Source: Sphaerotilus mobilis
GTDB lineage: Bacteria > Pseudomonadota > Gammaproteobacteria > Burkholderiales > Burkholderiaceae_C
Direction: 5' to 3'
DNA: 64,000 nucleotides
NCBI RefSeq assembly: GCF_004216565.1
Contig: NZ_SGWV01000007.1
Location: forward strand, 1 to 64,000
A program made the translations under genes and the position numbers. The stretch's first letter is position 1; the number at the start of each line of letters is the position of its first letter. The notes under the pieces were generated by a model, which ran no database searches, was not told the origin of the DNA, and saw only the letters and a program-made list of their open reading frames with translations. Below, piece by piece: positions 1-7,861 of the stretch.

Positions 1-488
1 CCGCGCACGGCGACTTTCAGCTTGGTCAGGCCATGGTCGCTGGTCTTGAAGTCCGAGGGCATGCCGCCGTGGACCTGGCCGTCCTGCTTGACGCCGCGCC
101 GGAAGGGCACGCCCTGCAGGTCGCCATTGAGGCCGTAGCTCCATTGGTGATAGGGGCAGACGAAGTCCTTCGCCTTGCCGTGGCGCTCGCGGCAGAAGCG
201 CATGCCGCGATGGGCGCAGACGTTCTCGACCACGTGGATCGAGCCGTCCGCATCGCGCACCAGGATGACCGAGCGCTCACCGACCACCGTGCGCTTGTAG
301 TCGCCCGGCTCGGGGATCTCGGCCTCCAGGCCGACGTAGCACCAGTGGCCCTTGTAGAAGAAGCGCTCCAGCTCGCGCTGGTAGATCTGCGCATCGGTGT
401 AGGCCAGGAAGGGGATGCGGTGGGTGCCGTCGCCCTCCCATTGCGGGGTGATCGGGAAGACCTTCGATGCGGTGGAAGGCTCGCTCAT
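1..488 (-). CDS. nagG: Salicylate 5-hydroxylase large (Rieske oxygenase) subunit, 3' part outside window
   Basis: This is the N-terminal 162 residues of a ring-hydroxylating oxygenase alpha subunit; the rest lies beyond position 1. The Rieske [2Fe-2S] site is clear: CAHRG followed by CPYHQW, with the downstream VPFRRGVKQDG stretch I associate with NagG-type salicylate 5-hydroxylases. The enzyme would convert salicylate to gentisate, taking electrons through NagAa and a ferredoxin, with a small subunit (NagH) expected further left. The ATG follows a short gap after the fumarylpyruvate hydrolase gene, and all genes back to nagAa are on the same strand, so this is probably one operon. The catalytic iron-binding domain cannot be seen. 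A hydroxylase for a related hydroxy- or aminobenzoate is possible, but gentisate dioxygenase next door favours salicylate. Confidence 0.85.
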   Translation of the reverse strand, partial: MSEPSTASKVFPITPQWEGDGTHRIPFLAYTDAQIYQRELERFFYKGHWCYVGLEAEIPEPGDYKRTVVGERSVILVRDADGSIHVVENVCAHRGMRFCRERHGKAKDFVCPYHQWSYGLNGDLQGVPFRRGVKQDGQVHGGMPSDFKTSDHGLTKLKVAVR

Positions 489-523
489 GGCTGTCTCCTG
501 CTGTCGTCTTGTAGGGCGTGGTC

Positions 524-1219
524 TCAGGCGGTCACGCGGACCTCGATGGCGCCCAGGCCGTCGATCTGGCCGAGCATCACGTCGCCGGCCACCACCGCGT
601 TCACACCCTCGGGCGTGCCGGTCATGATGATGTCGCCGGGCTCCAGGTCCTCGTACTCGGACAGATACGCGATCGACTCGGCCACCGACCAGATCAGCTT
701 GGCGATGTCCGACGACTGGCGCGGCGCGCCGTTGACGGTCAGCGAGATCGTGGCCGACGCCGGATGACCGATGTCCTCGGCCCGGTGCAGCGCGCCGATG
801 GGTGCGGACAGCGAGAACGACTTGCCGAACTCCCACGGCCGGCCCTTGTCGCGCGCGTCGAGCTGCAGGTCGCGGCGCGTCATGTCCAGGCCCACGGCAT
901 AGCCGTAGACGAGTTCGAGCGCCTGCGCGATCGGGATGTTGCGGCCGCCCTTGCCGAGCGCCACGACCAGCTCGATCTCATGGTGGTAGTTCGCCGTCTT
1001 GGGCGGATAGGGCACGCTCGTCGGCGAGGCGGCATCGACCACGGCCGAGGCCGGCTTCATGAAGAAGAACGGCGGTTCGCGGTCCGGGTCCTTGCCCATC
1101 TCGCGGGCGTGGGCGGCGTAGTTGCGGCCGACGCAGAACACGCGGTTGACGGGAAAGCGCTCGTCGCGCCCGGCGATGGCCAGCGTGTGCTGGCGGGGTG
1201 CCTCGATGGCAAGTTTCAT
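524..1219 (-). CDS. nagK: Fumarylpyruvate hydrolase (fumarylacetoacetate hydrolase family)
   Basis: A 231-residue FAH-family hydrolase. A metal-binding ExE pattern is visible in the FFFMKPASAV and HHEIELVVALG regions, and the C-terminal core has GDIIMTGTPEGV, typical of 2-hydroxyhepta-diene-dioate/fumarylpyruvate hydrolases. It would cleave fumarylpyruvate to fumarate and pyruvate, the last step of gentisate degradation. It lies 39 bp after the gentisate dioxygenase gene and 35 bp before the Rieske oxygenase gene on the same strand. No maleylpyruvate isomerase (NagL) is seen here; it may lie left of the window, or the enzyme may act directly on maleylpyruvate. Confidence 0.88.
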   Translation of the reverse strand: MKLAIEAPRQHTLAIAGRDERFPVNRVFCVGRNYAAHAREMGKDPDREPPFFFMKPASAVVDAASPTSVPYPPKTANYHHEIELVVALGKGGRNIPIAQALELVYGYAVGLDMTRRDLQLDARDKGRPWEFGKSFSLSAPIGALHRAEDIGHPASATISLTVNGAPRQSSDIAKLIWSVAESIAYLSEYEDLEPGDIIMTGTPEGVNAVVAGDVMLGQIDGLGAIEVRVTA

Positions 1220-1258
1220 GGGGTCTCCTTGAAGGTAGATGCTGTTCGACGTCGCGGA

Positions 1259-2308
1259 TCAGAGCCGCTCGTCGCGCCACAGGCCCAGGGCCTGCTGGAC
1301 CGGCCGGTCCGAGAAGCTGAAGAGGATGGACTGACGCCGCGCACGCAGCGTCAGCGTGTGCCACGAGGGCACGACGAACACGTCGTTCTCCTCGAAGGAC
1401 CAGGACTGGTCGCCGACCTGCACCTCACCGCCGCCTTCCAGGCAGACGTGCACGGTGCCGTCGGTGCAGCGATAGGGACAGGTCTCGAAGCCAGCGGGCA
1501 GCAGTTGGGCAAAGGCGCCGATGGTCGGCATCGGCGAGGCGCCGGTGGCCGGGTTCACGTAGCGCAGCTTGTGGCCGTGGTGGGCATCGATCGGGCCGGC
1601 CGCGATGCCGGCCAGAGAGGCCTTGGTGCGCTCGAACGGGTAGACGAACACCTTGGTCGGATCAGCCAGCTTCGGCTGGTAGTCCATCGGCAGCATGTTC
1701 GAGCCGTAGCGCGCCAGCGCATCACCCTCGGGCCGCAGCGCATCCTGCGAGCTCTGCTCGCTGCGCTCGGCGAAGCCGGCATCGAGGAAGCGCACGATGG
1801 GGATGTCCAGCCCGTCCAGCCACACCACCGGCTCATTGCCCAGGTTGCCGTGGTCGTGCCAGGTCCAGGCCGGCGTGATGATGAAGTCGCCGCGTCGCAT
1901 GGTCGTGCGCTCACCGTCCACCGCCGTGTAGGCGCCCTCGCCGTCCATCACCAGCCGCAGCGCGGACTGGGTGTGGCGATGCGCCGGAGCCACCTCGCCC
2001 GGAAGGATCAACTGCAGGCCGGCATAGAGCGACTGCGTGATGCACGACTGGCCGCGCAGCGCCGGGTTCTCGAGGATCAGCACGCGGCGTTCGGCCTGCT
2101 CGGCGGTGATGAGCCGACCGGCTTCGAGCACCTGGTCGCGCAGCTCGGCATAGCGCCAATGGGCGGCCTGGGCGGGCGAACGCGGCTGCGGCGGCACCAG
2201 CGCGCCGAGCACCTCCCACAGCGGGGTCATGTTCTTCTGGCCGATGCGGTCGTAGAAGGCCTGGCGCTGCTGCCGCGCCTCCGGGCTCAGGTTCTGGGGT
2301 GCATGCAT
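1259..2308 (-). CDS. nagI: Gentisate 1,2-dioxygenase
   Basis: A 349-residue bicupin ring-cleavage dioxygenase converting gentisate to maleylpyruvate with O2 and Fe(II). The first cupin carries APAHRHTQSALR, holding the iron-binding histidines, and FIITPAWTWHDHGN. The second cupin carries VCLEGGGEVQVG and VPSWHTLTLRA. The length is normal for the family. The start at 2308 is chosen because a GAGGA stretch lies about 9 nt upstream; the open frame continues upstream only as antisense noise. It sits 11 bp after nagAa and before the fumarylpyruvate hydrolase gene. In the classic Ralstonia U2 order nagI is far from nagAa, so this placement is a rearrangement. Confidence 0.93.
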   Translation of the reverse strand: MHAPQNLSPEARQQRQAFYDRIGQKNMTPLWEVLGALVPPQPRSPAQAAHWRYAELRDQVLEAGRLITAEQAERRVLILENPALRGQSCITQSLYAGLQLILPGEVAPAHRHTQSALRLVMDGEGAYTAVDGERTTMRRGDFIITPAWTWHDHGNLGNEPVVWLDGLDIPIVRFLDAGFAERSEQSSQDALRPEGDALARYGSNMLPMDYQPKLADPTKVFVYPFERTKASLAGIAAGPIDAHHGHKLRYVNPATGASPMPTIGAFAQLLPAGFETCPYRCTDGTVHVCLEGGGEVQVGDQSWSFEENDVFVVPSWHTLTLRARRQSILFSFSDRPVQQALGLWRDERL

Positions 2309-2319
2309 GGTGGGGATCC

Positions 2320-3303
2320 TCAAGTTCCTTGTGCGTAGAAGGCGTCGGCGTAGACGTGGCGCGGGTCGATGCCCTTGCGGCGCGCCAGCACCGTGGCCGC
2401 CTCGACCATCGGCGGCGAGCCGCACAGGTAGGCGCGCCAGCCGGTCAGGTCGGGGAAATCCTGCTCGATCGCGTCGGTGACCATGCCGCAGCGGTGCACG
2501 CGCGGGTCGCCACCGGAGGTGACCACAGCGTGGACCTTCATGGCCGGGTGGTCGCGCTGGAGCTGCTGCAGCCAGTCCAGCCCGTAGATGTCGCGCGGCG
2601 AGCGCACACCGACGTAGATGTGGATCGGGTTGGCCATGCCAGCCGCGATGGCGCCGCGCACGATCGACAGGATGGGCGCGAGCCCCGTGCCACCGGCCAC
2701 GCACAGGATGGGCATCTCGCCCTTGCGGCGCAGGAAGGCCGAACCCAGCGGCCCACTCACCTTGACCGCATCGCCGACCTTGAGCTGCTGGGCGATGTAG
2801 CCGGTGACGCGACCATCGGGCACCAGTCGGACGTGGAACTCGAGCGTGTCATCGCTGTCGAGTCCGGCCATCGAATAGGGCCGGACATGCTCGGCCGTGA
2901 ACTGCAGTTGCGCGTACTGGCCGGGCGAGAACTCGATGCGCTTGGCCGGCTTGAGCACCAGGCGCTTGATGTCGTGGGTCAGGTCCTCGATGGCCAGCAC
3001 GGTGGCCTTGATGATGCGCGCCGGATGCACGACCACCTCGTCCGGTTCGGGGATCTCGATCGTGCAGGGTTCGGTGATGAAGGTGCGACAGGCGAGGATG
3101 TGGTCGCCCTCGCCGAGCGGATGCTGCTGGGCCTGACCGCCTTCGAGCACCTCGCCATCGACCAGCCGGCAGCGGCAGGTGCCGCAGCGCCCAGCCAGGC
3201 AGGAGTACGACATCGGGATCTGGGCCGCACGCAGGACTTCCAGCAGGTTGTCGCCGGCTTCGACCTGGAGGATGCGGTTCAGCGGCTGGATCAGGACTTC
3301 CAT
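2320..3303 (-). CDS. nagAa: Ferredoxin reductase component of salicylate 5-hydroxylase
   Basis: A 327-residue oxygenase reductase. Residues 1-90 form a plant-type [2Fe-2S] ferredoxin domain with cysteines in SCLAGRCGTCRCRL and ACRTF. Then come an FAD-binding domain (RPYSMAG) and an NAD-binding domain (CVAGGTGLAPILS, YLCGSPPMV). It would pass electrons from NAD(P)H to the ferredoxin of the oxygenase. It is the first gene of the leftward operon and is divergent from the LysR gene, an arrangement like nagR-nagAa. NagAa is shared between naphthalene dioxygenase and salicylate 5-hydroxylase in strain U2; no naphthalene dioxygenase is seen here. Confidence 0.88.
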   Translation of the reverse strand: MEVLIQPLNRILQVEAGDNLLEVLRAAQIPMSYSCLAGRCGTCRCRLVDGEVLEGGQAQQHPLGEGDHILACRTFITEPCTIEIPEPDEVVVHPARIIKATVLAIEDLTHDIKRLVLKPAKRIEFSPGQYAQLQFTAEHVRPYSMAGLDSDDTLEFHVRLVPDGRVTGYIAQQLKVGDAVKVSGPLGSAFLRRKGEMPILCVAGGTGLAPILSIVRGAIAAGMANPIHIYVGVRSPRDIYGLDWLQQLQRDHPAMKVHAVVTSGGDPRVHRCGMVTDAIEQDFPDLTGWRAYLCGSPPMVEAATVLARRKGIDPRHVYADAFYAQGT

Positions 3304-3424
3304 GGGGACCTTGGTCTGGCCTGTGCGGCTTGTCTGGGATGGCCCGTATGGTCGTGGGAGGCCGTCATTCAGCCAATAACATCCGCCGTATATTGATCAT
3401 CATGGACAGTGATAGGAGACAGCC
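3304..3424. promoter_or_regulatory. Divergent nagAa/nagR intergenic control region
   Basis: This 121-bp gap separates divergent nagAa and nagR genes and must hold both promoters. It contains an AT-rich core (TATATTGATCATCATGG, 3388-3404) that stands out against the GC-rich flanks, and AGGAG 8 nt before the nagR ATG. NahR/NagR proteins normally bind such divergent regions, but I could not place a convincing NahR consensus site, so the operator position is open. Confidence 0.45.
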
Positions 3425-4336
3425 ATGGAGCTCAAGGACATCGACCTGAATCAGCTGGTCGTCTTCCAGCAGCTGATCGTCGAACGCCGGGTCTCGCGGG
3501 TGGCCGAGACGCTCGGGCTGACGCAGCCGGCGGTGAGCAACACGCTTGCCAAGATGCGGCGCCAGTTCGGCGACGAGCTGTTCCTGCGCACGCCGGCCGG
3601 CATGCTGCCCACGCCGTTTGCCGAGCAGCTGGCCGAGTCGGTGGGCTATGCGCTGGGCATGATCCAGAGCGGCCTGAACCAGCAGACCCGCTTCGACCCG
3701 GCGTCCTACAAGCGCGCCGTGACCATTGGCATGACCGACATCGGCGAGATCGTCTTCCTGCCCGCGCTGATGGACCGCGTTCGACAGGAGGCGCCCGGCG
3801 TCACGCTGAGCACCGTGCGCAATGCGGTGGTCAACCTGCGCGACGAGATGGAGGCCGGCAAGGTCGACTTGGCCATCGGCCTGCTGCCGCAGCTCAAGGC
3901 CGGTTTCTTCCAGCGTCGCCTGTTCCAGCAGCGTTATGTCTGCCTGTTCCGGCGCGGCCATGCGCTGGACAAGGCCCGCATCACGCTGCAGGACTACAGC
4001 CGCGCGGAACACCTGGTCGTGGTGTCGCCGGGCACCGGGCACGGCAAGGTCGACGAGTTGATCAAGCGCGCGGGCGTGGACCGCAGGGTCAGCCTGACGG
4101 TGCCGCACTTCGTCAGCGTCGGCCACATCCTGCAGGGCTCGGACCTCGTGGCCACCGTGCCCGAGCGGCTCGCCAAGCATCTGGTCGAGCCCTTCGGCCT
4201 GCGCTACGTCACCCACCCGGTCAAGCTGCCGGAAATCGCGATCAACCTGTTCTGGCACGCCAAGTCACACCGCTCGGCGGCCAGCCAATGGCTGCGCGGC
4301 GTGGTGGTGGACCTGTTCGCGGACGACGAGGGCTGA
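3425..4336 (+). CDS. nagR: LysR-family regulator, NagR/NahR type
   Basis: A 303-residue LysR-type regulator. The winged HTH is at residues 8-65 (DLNQLVVFQQLIVERRVSRVAE, then LTQPAVSNTLAKMRRQFGDELF). The effector domain reads AVTIGMTDIGEIVFLP, then GFFQRRLFQQRYVCLFRRGH, VPHFVSVGHILQ and LPEIAINLFWHAKSH, closely resembling NahR/NagR/DntR as I recall them. These respond to salicylate. Its position, divergent from nagAa, supports salicylate-induced control of the left operon. The start is supported by AGGAG 8 nt upstream. Confidence 0.9.
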   Translation: MELKDIDLNQLVVFQQLIVERRVSRVAETLGLTQPAVSNTLAKMRRQFGDELFLRTPAGMLPTPFAEQLAESVGYALGMIQSGLNQQTRFDPASYKRAVTIGMTDIGEIVFLPALMDRVRQEAPGVTLSTVRNAVVNLRDEMEAGKVDLAIGLLPQLKAGFFQRRLFQQRYVCLFRRGHALDKARITLQDYSRAEHLVVVSPGTGHGKVDELIKRAGVDRRVSLTVPHFVSVGHILQGSDLVATVPERLAKHLVEPFGLRYVTHPVKLPEIAINLFWHAKSHRSAASQWLRGVVVDLFADDEG

Positions 4337-4358
4337 GGCGCCCGCGAACGTGACGACA

Positions 4359-4384
4359 CCCCGCCACCTGCAGAGGTGACGGGG
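4359..4384. terminator. Hairpin between convergent nagR and aldehyde dehydrogenase genes
   Basis: CCCCG-C-CACCT, loop GCAG, AGGTG-A-CGGGG forms two 5-bp stems around a C/A mismatch. It lies 23 bp after the nagR stop and 38 bp after the stop of the opposing gene. There is no T-tract, so termination is inferred from position and symmetry. Confidence 0.5.
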
Positions 4385-4421
4385 CGTCGGGATGTCCGGT
4401 CAGGCCGGCATCAAACGGTCA

Positions 4422-5873
4422 TCAAACCGGATATTGCTGGACCGACGGCTCGATGGTGATCCACTTCAGCTCGGTGAACTCGTCGATCACCGCACGGCCG
4501 TCAAAGCGGCCGTAACCGCTGTCCTTGGTGCCGCCGTAGGGTGCCTGGGCCTCGTTCTGCACGGTCGCGCCGTTGACGTGGCAGGAACCGGTCTCGATCT
4601 CCATGGCGACGGCCAGTGCGCGGTTGACGTCGCGGCCGAACACGCCGGCCGACAGGCCGTAGGCCGTGTCGTTGGCCACCGCGATCGCCTCATCGACGCC
4701 GCGCACGCGCACGATGGTGGTGATCGGGCCGAAGGTCTCCTCGTCGTAGATCTTCATGCCGGGCTTGACGTGGTCGACGATGGTCGCGGGCATCAGCGCG
4801 CCGTCCGCACGGCCGCCGCAGGCCAACGTGGCGCCCTTGGCCAGCGCGTCGTCGATCATGGCGTTCAGGCGGTTGCCCGATTCCTTGGCCACCATCGGTC
4901 CGATCACGCACATGGCCTCGCGGCGCGGATCACCGGCCGGCAGTTCTTTCGCGCGGGCGGCGAACTTGGCGACGAACTCGTCGGCGATCGACTCGTCGAC
5001 CACCAGACGCTCGGTCGACATGCAGATCTGGCCCTGGTACAGGAAGGAGCCAAACACGGCAGCCTTGACGGCCTCGTCAATGTTGGCGTCGTCGAGCACC
5101 ACCAGCGGCGACTTGCCGCCCAGCTCCAGCAGGCAGCGCTTCAGATGGGTCGCGGCCTTCTGGGCAATGATGCGGCCCACGCGGGTCGAGCCGGTGAAGT
5201 TGATGCGACGCACCGCCTTGTGGGCGATCAGCGCGTCCATCACCTCGGGCGCGTCCTGCGGTGCGTTGGTCAGCACGTTCAGGACACCGGCGGGCAGGCC
5301 AGCCTCGACCAGCGCCTCGGCCACCAGCATGTGTGTGCGGGGGCTGGTCTCGGAGGCGCGGAACACCACGCTGTTGCCGCACACGATCGGGTAGGCGATG
5401 GCACGCGCGGCCAGCACCACCGGGCCGTTCCACGGCACGATGCTCAGCACCACGCCAGCTGGCTGGCGCACCGTCATCGACATCGCGCCGGGCTTGTCGG
5501 TCGGGATGGTCTCGCCCTGGATCTGCGTGGCCAGCGATGCGGCCTCGCGGAACAGGTTGGCGGCGAGGTAGACGTTGAAGCCGGCCCACAGCGCCGAAGC
5601 ACCGACTTCAGCAGCCATCGCCTCGATGAAGGCGGGGGTCTTGGACTCCAGCACGTCGGCGGCCTTGAGCAGCACGCGGCGGCGCTCGGTCGGCCCCGTC
5701 AGACGCCACTTGCGGAAGGCCGCATGGGCCGATTCGACGGCGGCCGTGGCATCGGCGACGCTGGCGGCGGCCGAGCGCGTCACGAGTTCGCCAGTGGCGG
5801 GGTGACGCCGCTCGAAAGTCGCCTGGCCGGTGGCGGCACGCGCCTCGTTGTCGATGAGAAGTTGGGTTTCCAT
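4422..5873 (-). CDS. Salicylaldehyde dehydrogenase-type aldehyde dehydrogenase
   Basis: A 483-residue NAD(P)-dependent aldehyde dehydrogenase of full length. Visible motifs are PWNGPV, FTGSTRVG, the catalytic-Glu motif LELGGKSP, the catalytic-Cys motif GQICMST, EETFGP and the C-terminal YGGTKDSGYG. The overall pattern resembles the NahF/vanillin dehydrogenase group acting on aromatic aldehydes. With salicylate genes on one side and an alcohol-oxidising GMC enzyme on the other, salicylaldehyde is the most likely substrate. GGAG lies about 6 nt before the ATG. The GMC gene starts the same-strand pair and precedes it by 43 bp. Benzaldehyde or vanillin remain alternatives. Confidence 0.82.
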   Translation of the reverse strand: METQLLIDNEARAATGQATFERRHPATGELVTRSAAASVADATAAVESAHAAFRKWRLTGPTERRRVLLKAADVLESKTPAFIEAMAAEVGASALWAGFNVYLAANLFREAASLATQIQGETIPTDKPGAMSMTVRQPAGVVLSIVPWNGPVVLAARAIAYPIVCGNSVVFRASETSPRTHMLVAEALVEAGLPAGVLNVLTNAPQDAPEVMDALIAHKAVRRINFTGSTRVGRIIAQKAATHLKRCLLELGGKSPLVVLDDANIDEAVKAAVFGSFLYQGQICMSTERLVVDESIADEFVAKFAARAKELPAGDPRREAMCVIGPMVAKESGNRLNAMIDDALAKGATLACGGRADGALMPATIVDHVKPGMKIYDEETFGPITTIVRVRGVDEAIAVANDTAYGLSAGVFGRDVNRALAVAMEIETGSCHVNGATVQNEAQAPYGGTKDSGYGRFDGRAVIDEFTELKWITIEPSVQQYPV

Positions 5874-5916
5874 GGTGTGCTCCGTGATCTGGTGTTGATC
5901 GGTGATGCGTTCGGGT

Positions 5917-7680
5917 TCAGGCCTTGACGGGCGCGAGGATGTCGGCCATCTGCTCGCCGATCAGCGCGCAGGTGGCCATGGTCGCGACCGAGGCGATGCG
6001 CGGCATGATCGAGCTGTCGGCGATGCGCAGGCCCTTCACGCCATTGACGCGCAGCTGGGCGTCAACGACCGCCTTGCCGTCCTTGCCCATGCGGCAGGTG
6101 CCGGCCTGGTGGAAGTAGGTGGTGGCGCCGTCGCGCACGAAGTTCTCCATGTCCGCGCCGGTGAGCTTCTTGCCCGGTGCAACCTCGCGCTTGACGAAGT
6201 CGCGCATCGCCGCCGAGTTGCCGATCTCGCGGCTGACCTCGATGCCGTAGGCCAGCGCCTTGACGTCGTCCGGGTGGCTCAGGAAGCGGGCGTCGACGAT
6301 CGGGCGATCGGCCGGATCGGCCGAGCGCAGGCGCACCGCACCGCGGCTCTTGGGGCCGACCAAACCGGCGCACAGGGCCCATGACGTCGGCGGGGGCGCG
6401 TACTGCTTGCCGACCACGTCGCTGGCATAGGGCAGCTCGATCTGCACCAGGTTCACGTCCGGCGTCACCAGCGAGGCGGCGCTCTTGAGGAAGCCGGACG
6501 CGTTGGCCGCGCTGTTGCGATGGGGCATGTGCTCCTTCGGCTCGAAGAGGCAGCCGCCGTGCAGCAGGTGATCCTGGAAGTTCTCGCCGACCTCGGGTGC
6601 GTTCACCCGGGTCTTGATGCCGTGCTGCCGCAGCTGCTCTTCCGGGCCGATGCCGCTGAGCATCAGCAGCTTGGGCGTGTTGATGCCACCGGAGCTGACG
6701 ATCACCTCGGACTTGGCCTGCACCGTGCGGACCTTGCCGCCGATGTTGAGTTCGACGCCGGTGACGCGGTTGCCGTCGAAGGTCAGGCGGTCGACGTGGC
6801 TGCGCACCAGCAGCGTGACGTTCTTGCGCGCCAGCACCGGGTACAGATAGGACCGCGCCATGCTCTGGCGACGACCGTCGCGGATGATCTGGTTCATCAG
6901 CGCGAAGCCGCCCGAGCCCTCTTCACGCGCGCCGTTGAGGTCGTCCAGCACAGGCATGCCCAGGCTGCGGCAGGCCGCCAGCATGGCCGGTGCCATCGGG
7001 TGCGGATTGGCCGCGTGCTGGCACCACACCGGACCGCCCTTGCCGCGATAGCGCGCATCGGGCGTGCCCTGCCAGTTCTCCATGCGGCGGTAGATCGCCA
7101 GGCCCTGCTCGTAGCCCCAGCGGGCGTCACCGGCTTCCTGCGCCCAGTACTCGAGGTCGCCCTTGAAGGGGCGCGCCCAGATGGTCGCGTTGATGCTGCT
7201 GCCACCACCGACGACCTTGCCCATGTGCTCGGGGATCGCGCGGCCATTGGTCGACGGCGAGGCGATGGCGACGTCCTTCCAGTCGCGATCGGAGCCCAGG
7301 TTGGTGAACCACACGCTCGGGTCCAGCACCGACGGCGCGGTGTCCCAGTCACCGGCCTCGATCACGAGGATGCTGGCATCGGTGCGGGCCGCCAGGCGGC
7401 CGACCAATGCCGAGCCGGCGCTGCCGGTGCCGACGACGATGTAGTCGTAGGCACCTTGCAGCTTGGCCGCACGCTCGTCCTGATTGGCGCGCATCGCGTC
7501 GAGTTCATCGGCCAGCGCGCTCAGGCCGGTGGTCGCGAGACCGGCTGCGGTGACCGCCTGAATGAAGCCGCGACGGCTCAGGCGTCCTGCGATCAGGCCC
7601 TGCTCCAGTCGGTCCATCAGACGGTCAGCATCGGGGCTCAGGTCGGCCGAAGGGCCTTGCGGAAGGTACGGGTTCACCAT
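5917..7680 (-). CDS. Tat-exported GMC-family FAD alcohol oxidoreductase
   Basis: A 587-residue GMC oxidoreductase. The N-terminus carries a twin-arginine signal (SRRGFIQAVTAAGLATTG, about residues 36-53), followed by the FAD-binding motif YDYIVVGTGSAGSALV, the GMC signature VVGGGSSINATIWARP, and the C-terminal FHQAGTCRMG and LRIADSSIMPRIAS. It should oxidise an alcohol outside the cytoplasm, probably passing electrons to quinone or cytochrome rather than O2. The start at 7680 is chosen over upstream options because AGGAGA lies just before this ATG. Same strand and 43 bp before the aldehyde dehydrogenase gene suggest a two-step aryl alcohol to acid module. Confidence 0.82.
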   Translation of the reverse strand: MVNPYLPQGPSADLSPDADRLMDRLEQGLIAGRLSRRGFIQAVTAAGLATTGLSALADELDAMRANQDERAAKLQGAYDYIVVGTGSAGSALVGRLAARTDASILVIEAGDWDTAPSVLDPSVWFTNLGSDRDWKDVAIASPSTNGRAIPEHMGKVVGGGSSINATIWARPFKGDLEYWAQEAGDARWGYEQGLAIYRRMENWQGTPDARYRGKGGPVWCQHAANPHPMAPAMLAACRSLGMPVLDDLNGAREEGSGGFALMNQIIRDGRRQSMARSYLYPVLARKNVTLLVRSHVDRLTFDGNRVTGVELNIGGKVRTVQAKSEVIVSSGGINTPKLLMLSGIGPEEQLRQHGIKTRVNAPEVGENFQDHLLHGGCLFEPKEHMPHRNSAANASGFLKSAASLVTPDVNLVQIELPYASDVVGKQYAPPPTSWALCAGLVGPKSRGAVRLRSADPADRPIVDARFLSHPDDVKALAYGIEVSREIGNSAAMRDFVKREVAPGKKLTGADMENFVRDGATTYFHQAGTCRMGKDGKAVVDAQLRVNGVKGLRIADSSIMPRIASVATMATCALIGEQMADILAPVKA

Positions 7681-7817
7681 GTTGAGGTCTCCTGTTGTGG
7701 GCGACGCGAGGTGCGTCTGATTCAGCGTCGAAGCTGTGCGTCGAAGATGTGCGTTGGACGTGACCTTAGGTGCCACATGCCGCTCGCACGCACATCGGGT
7801 TTGCCCCAGGCACTACC

Positions 7818-7834
7818 TGTTCCGATTGAGAACA
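7818..7834. promoter_or_regulatory. Inverted repeat upstream of the GMC gene, candidate operator
   Basis: TGTTC, a 7-bp spacer, GAACA is a perfect 5-bp inverted repeat. It lies 138 bp upstream of the GMC start and just after the regulator gene. This is a plausible binding site for the Fis-type HTH of that regulator. I see no convincing sigma-54 promoter. Confidence 0.35.
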
Positions 7835-7861
7835 ACCGGCCAGGTGCCCAGGGTTGCGAAC

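Noticed and set aside
3304-3424. Exact NahR/NagR operator
   Set aside because: Only partial matches to the remembered consensus were found, so just the region is reported.
7681-7861. Sigma-54 promoter before the GMC gene (TGGCAC on the minus strand)
   Set aside because: The -12 GC element is not at the required spacing, and the adjacent regulator lacks the AAA+ domain needed to activate sigma-54.
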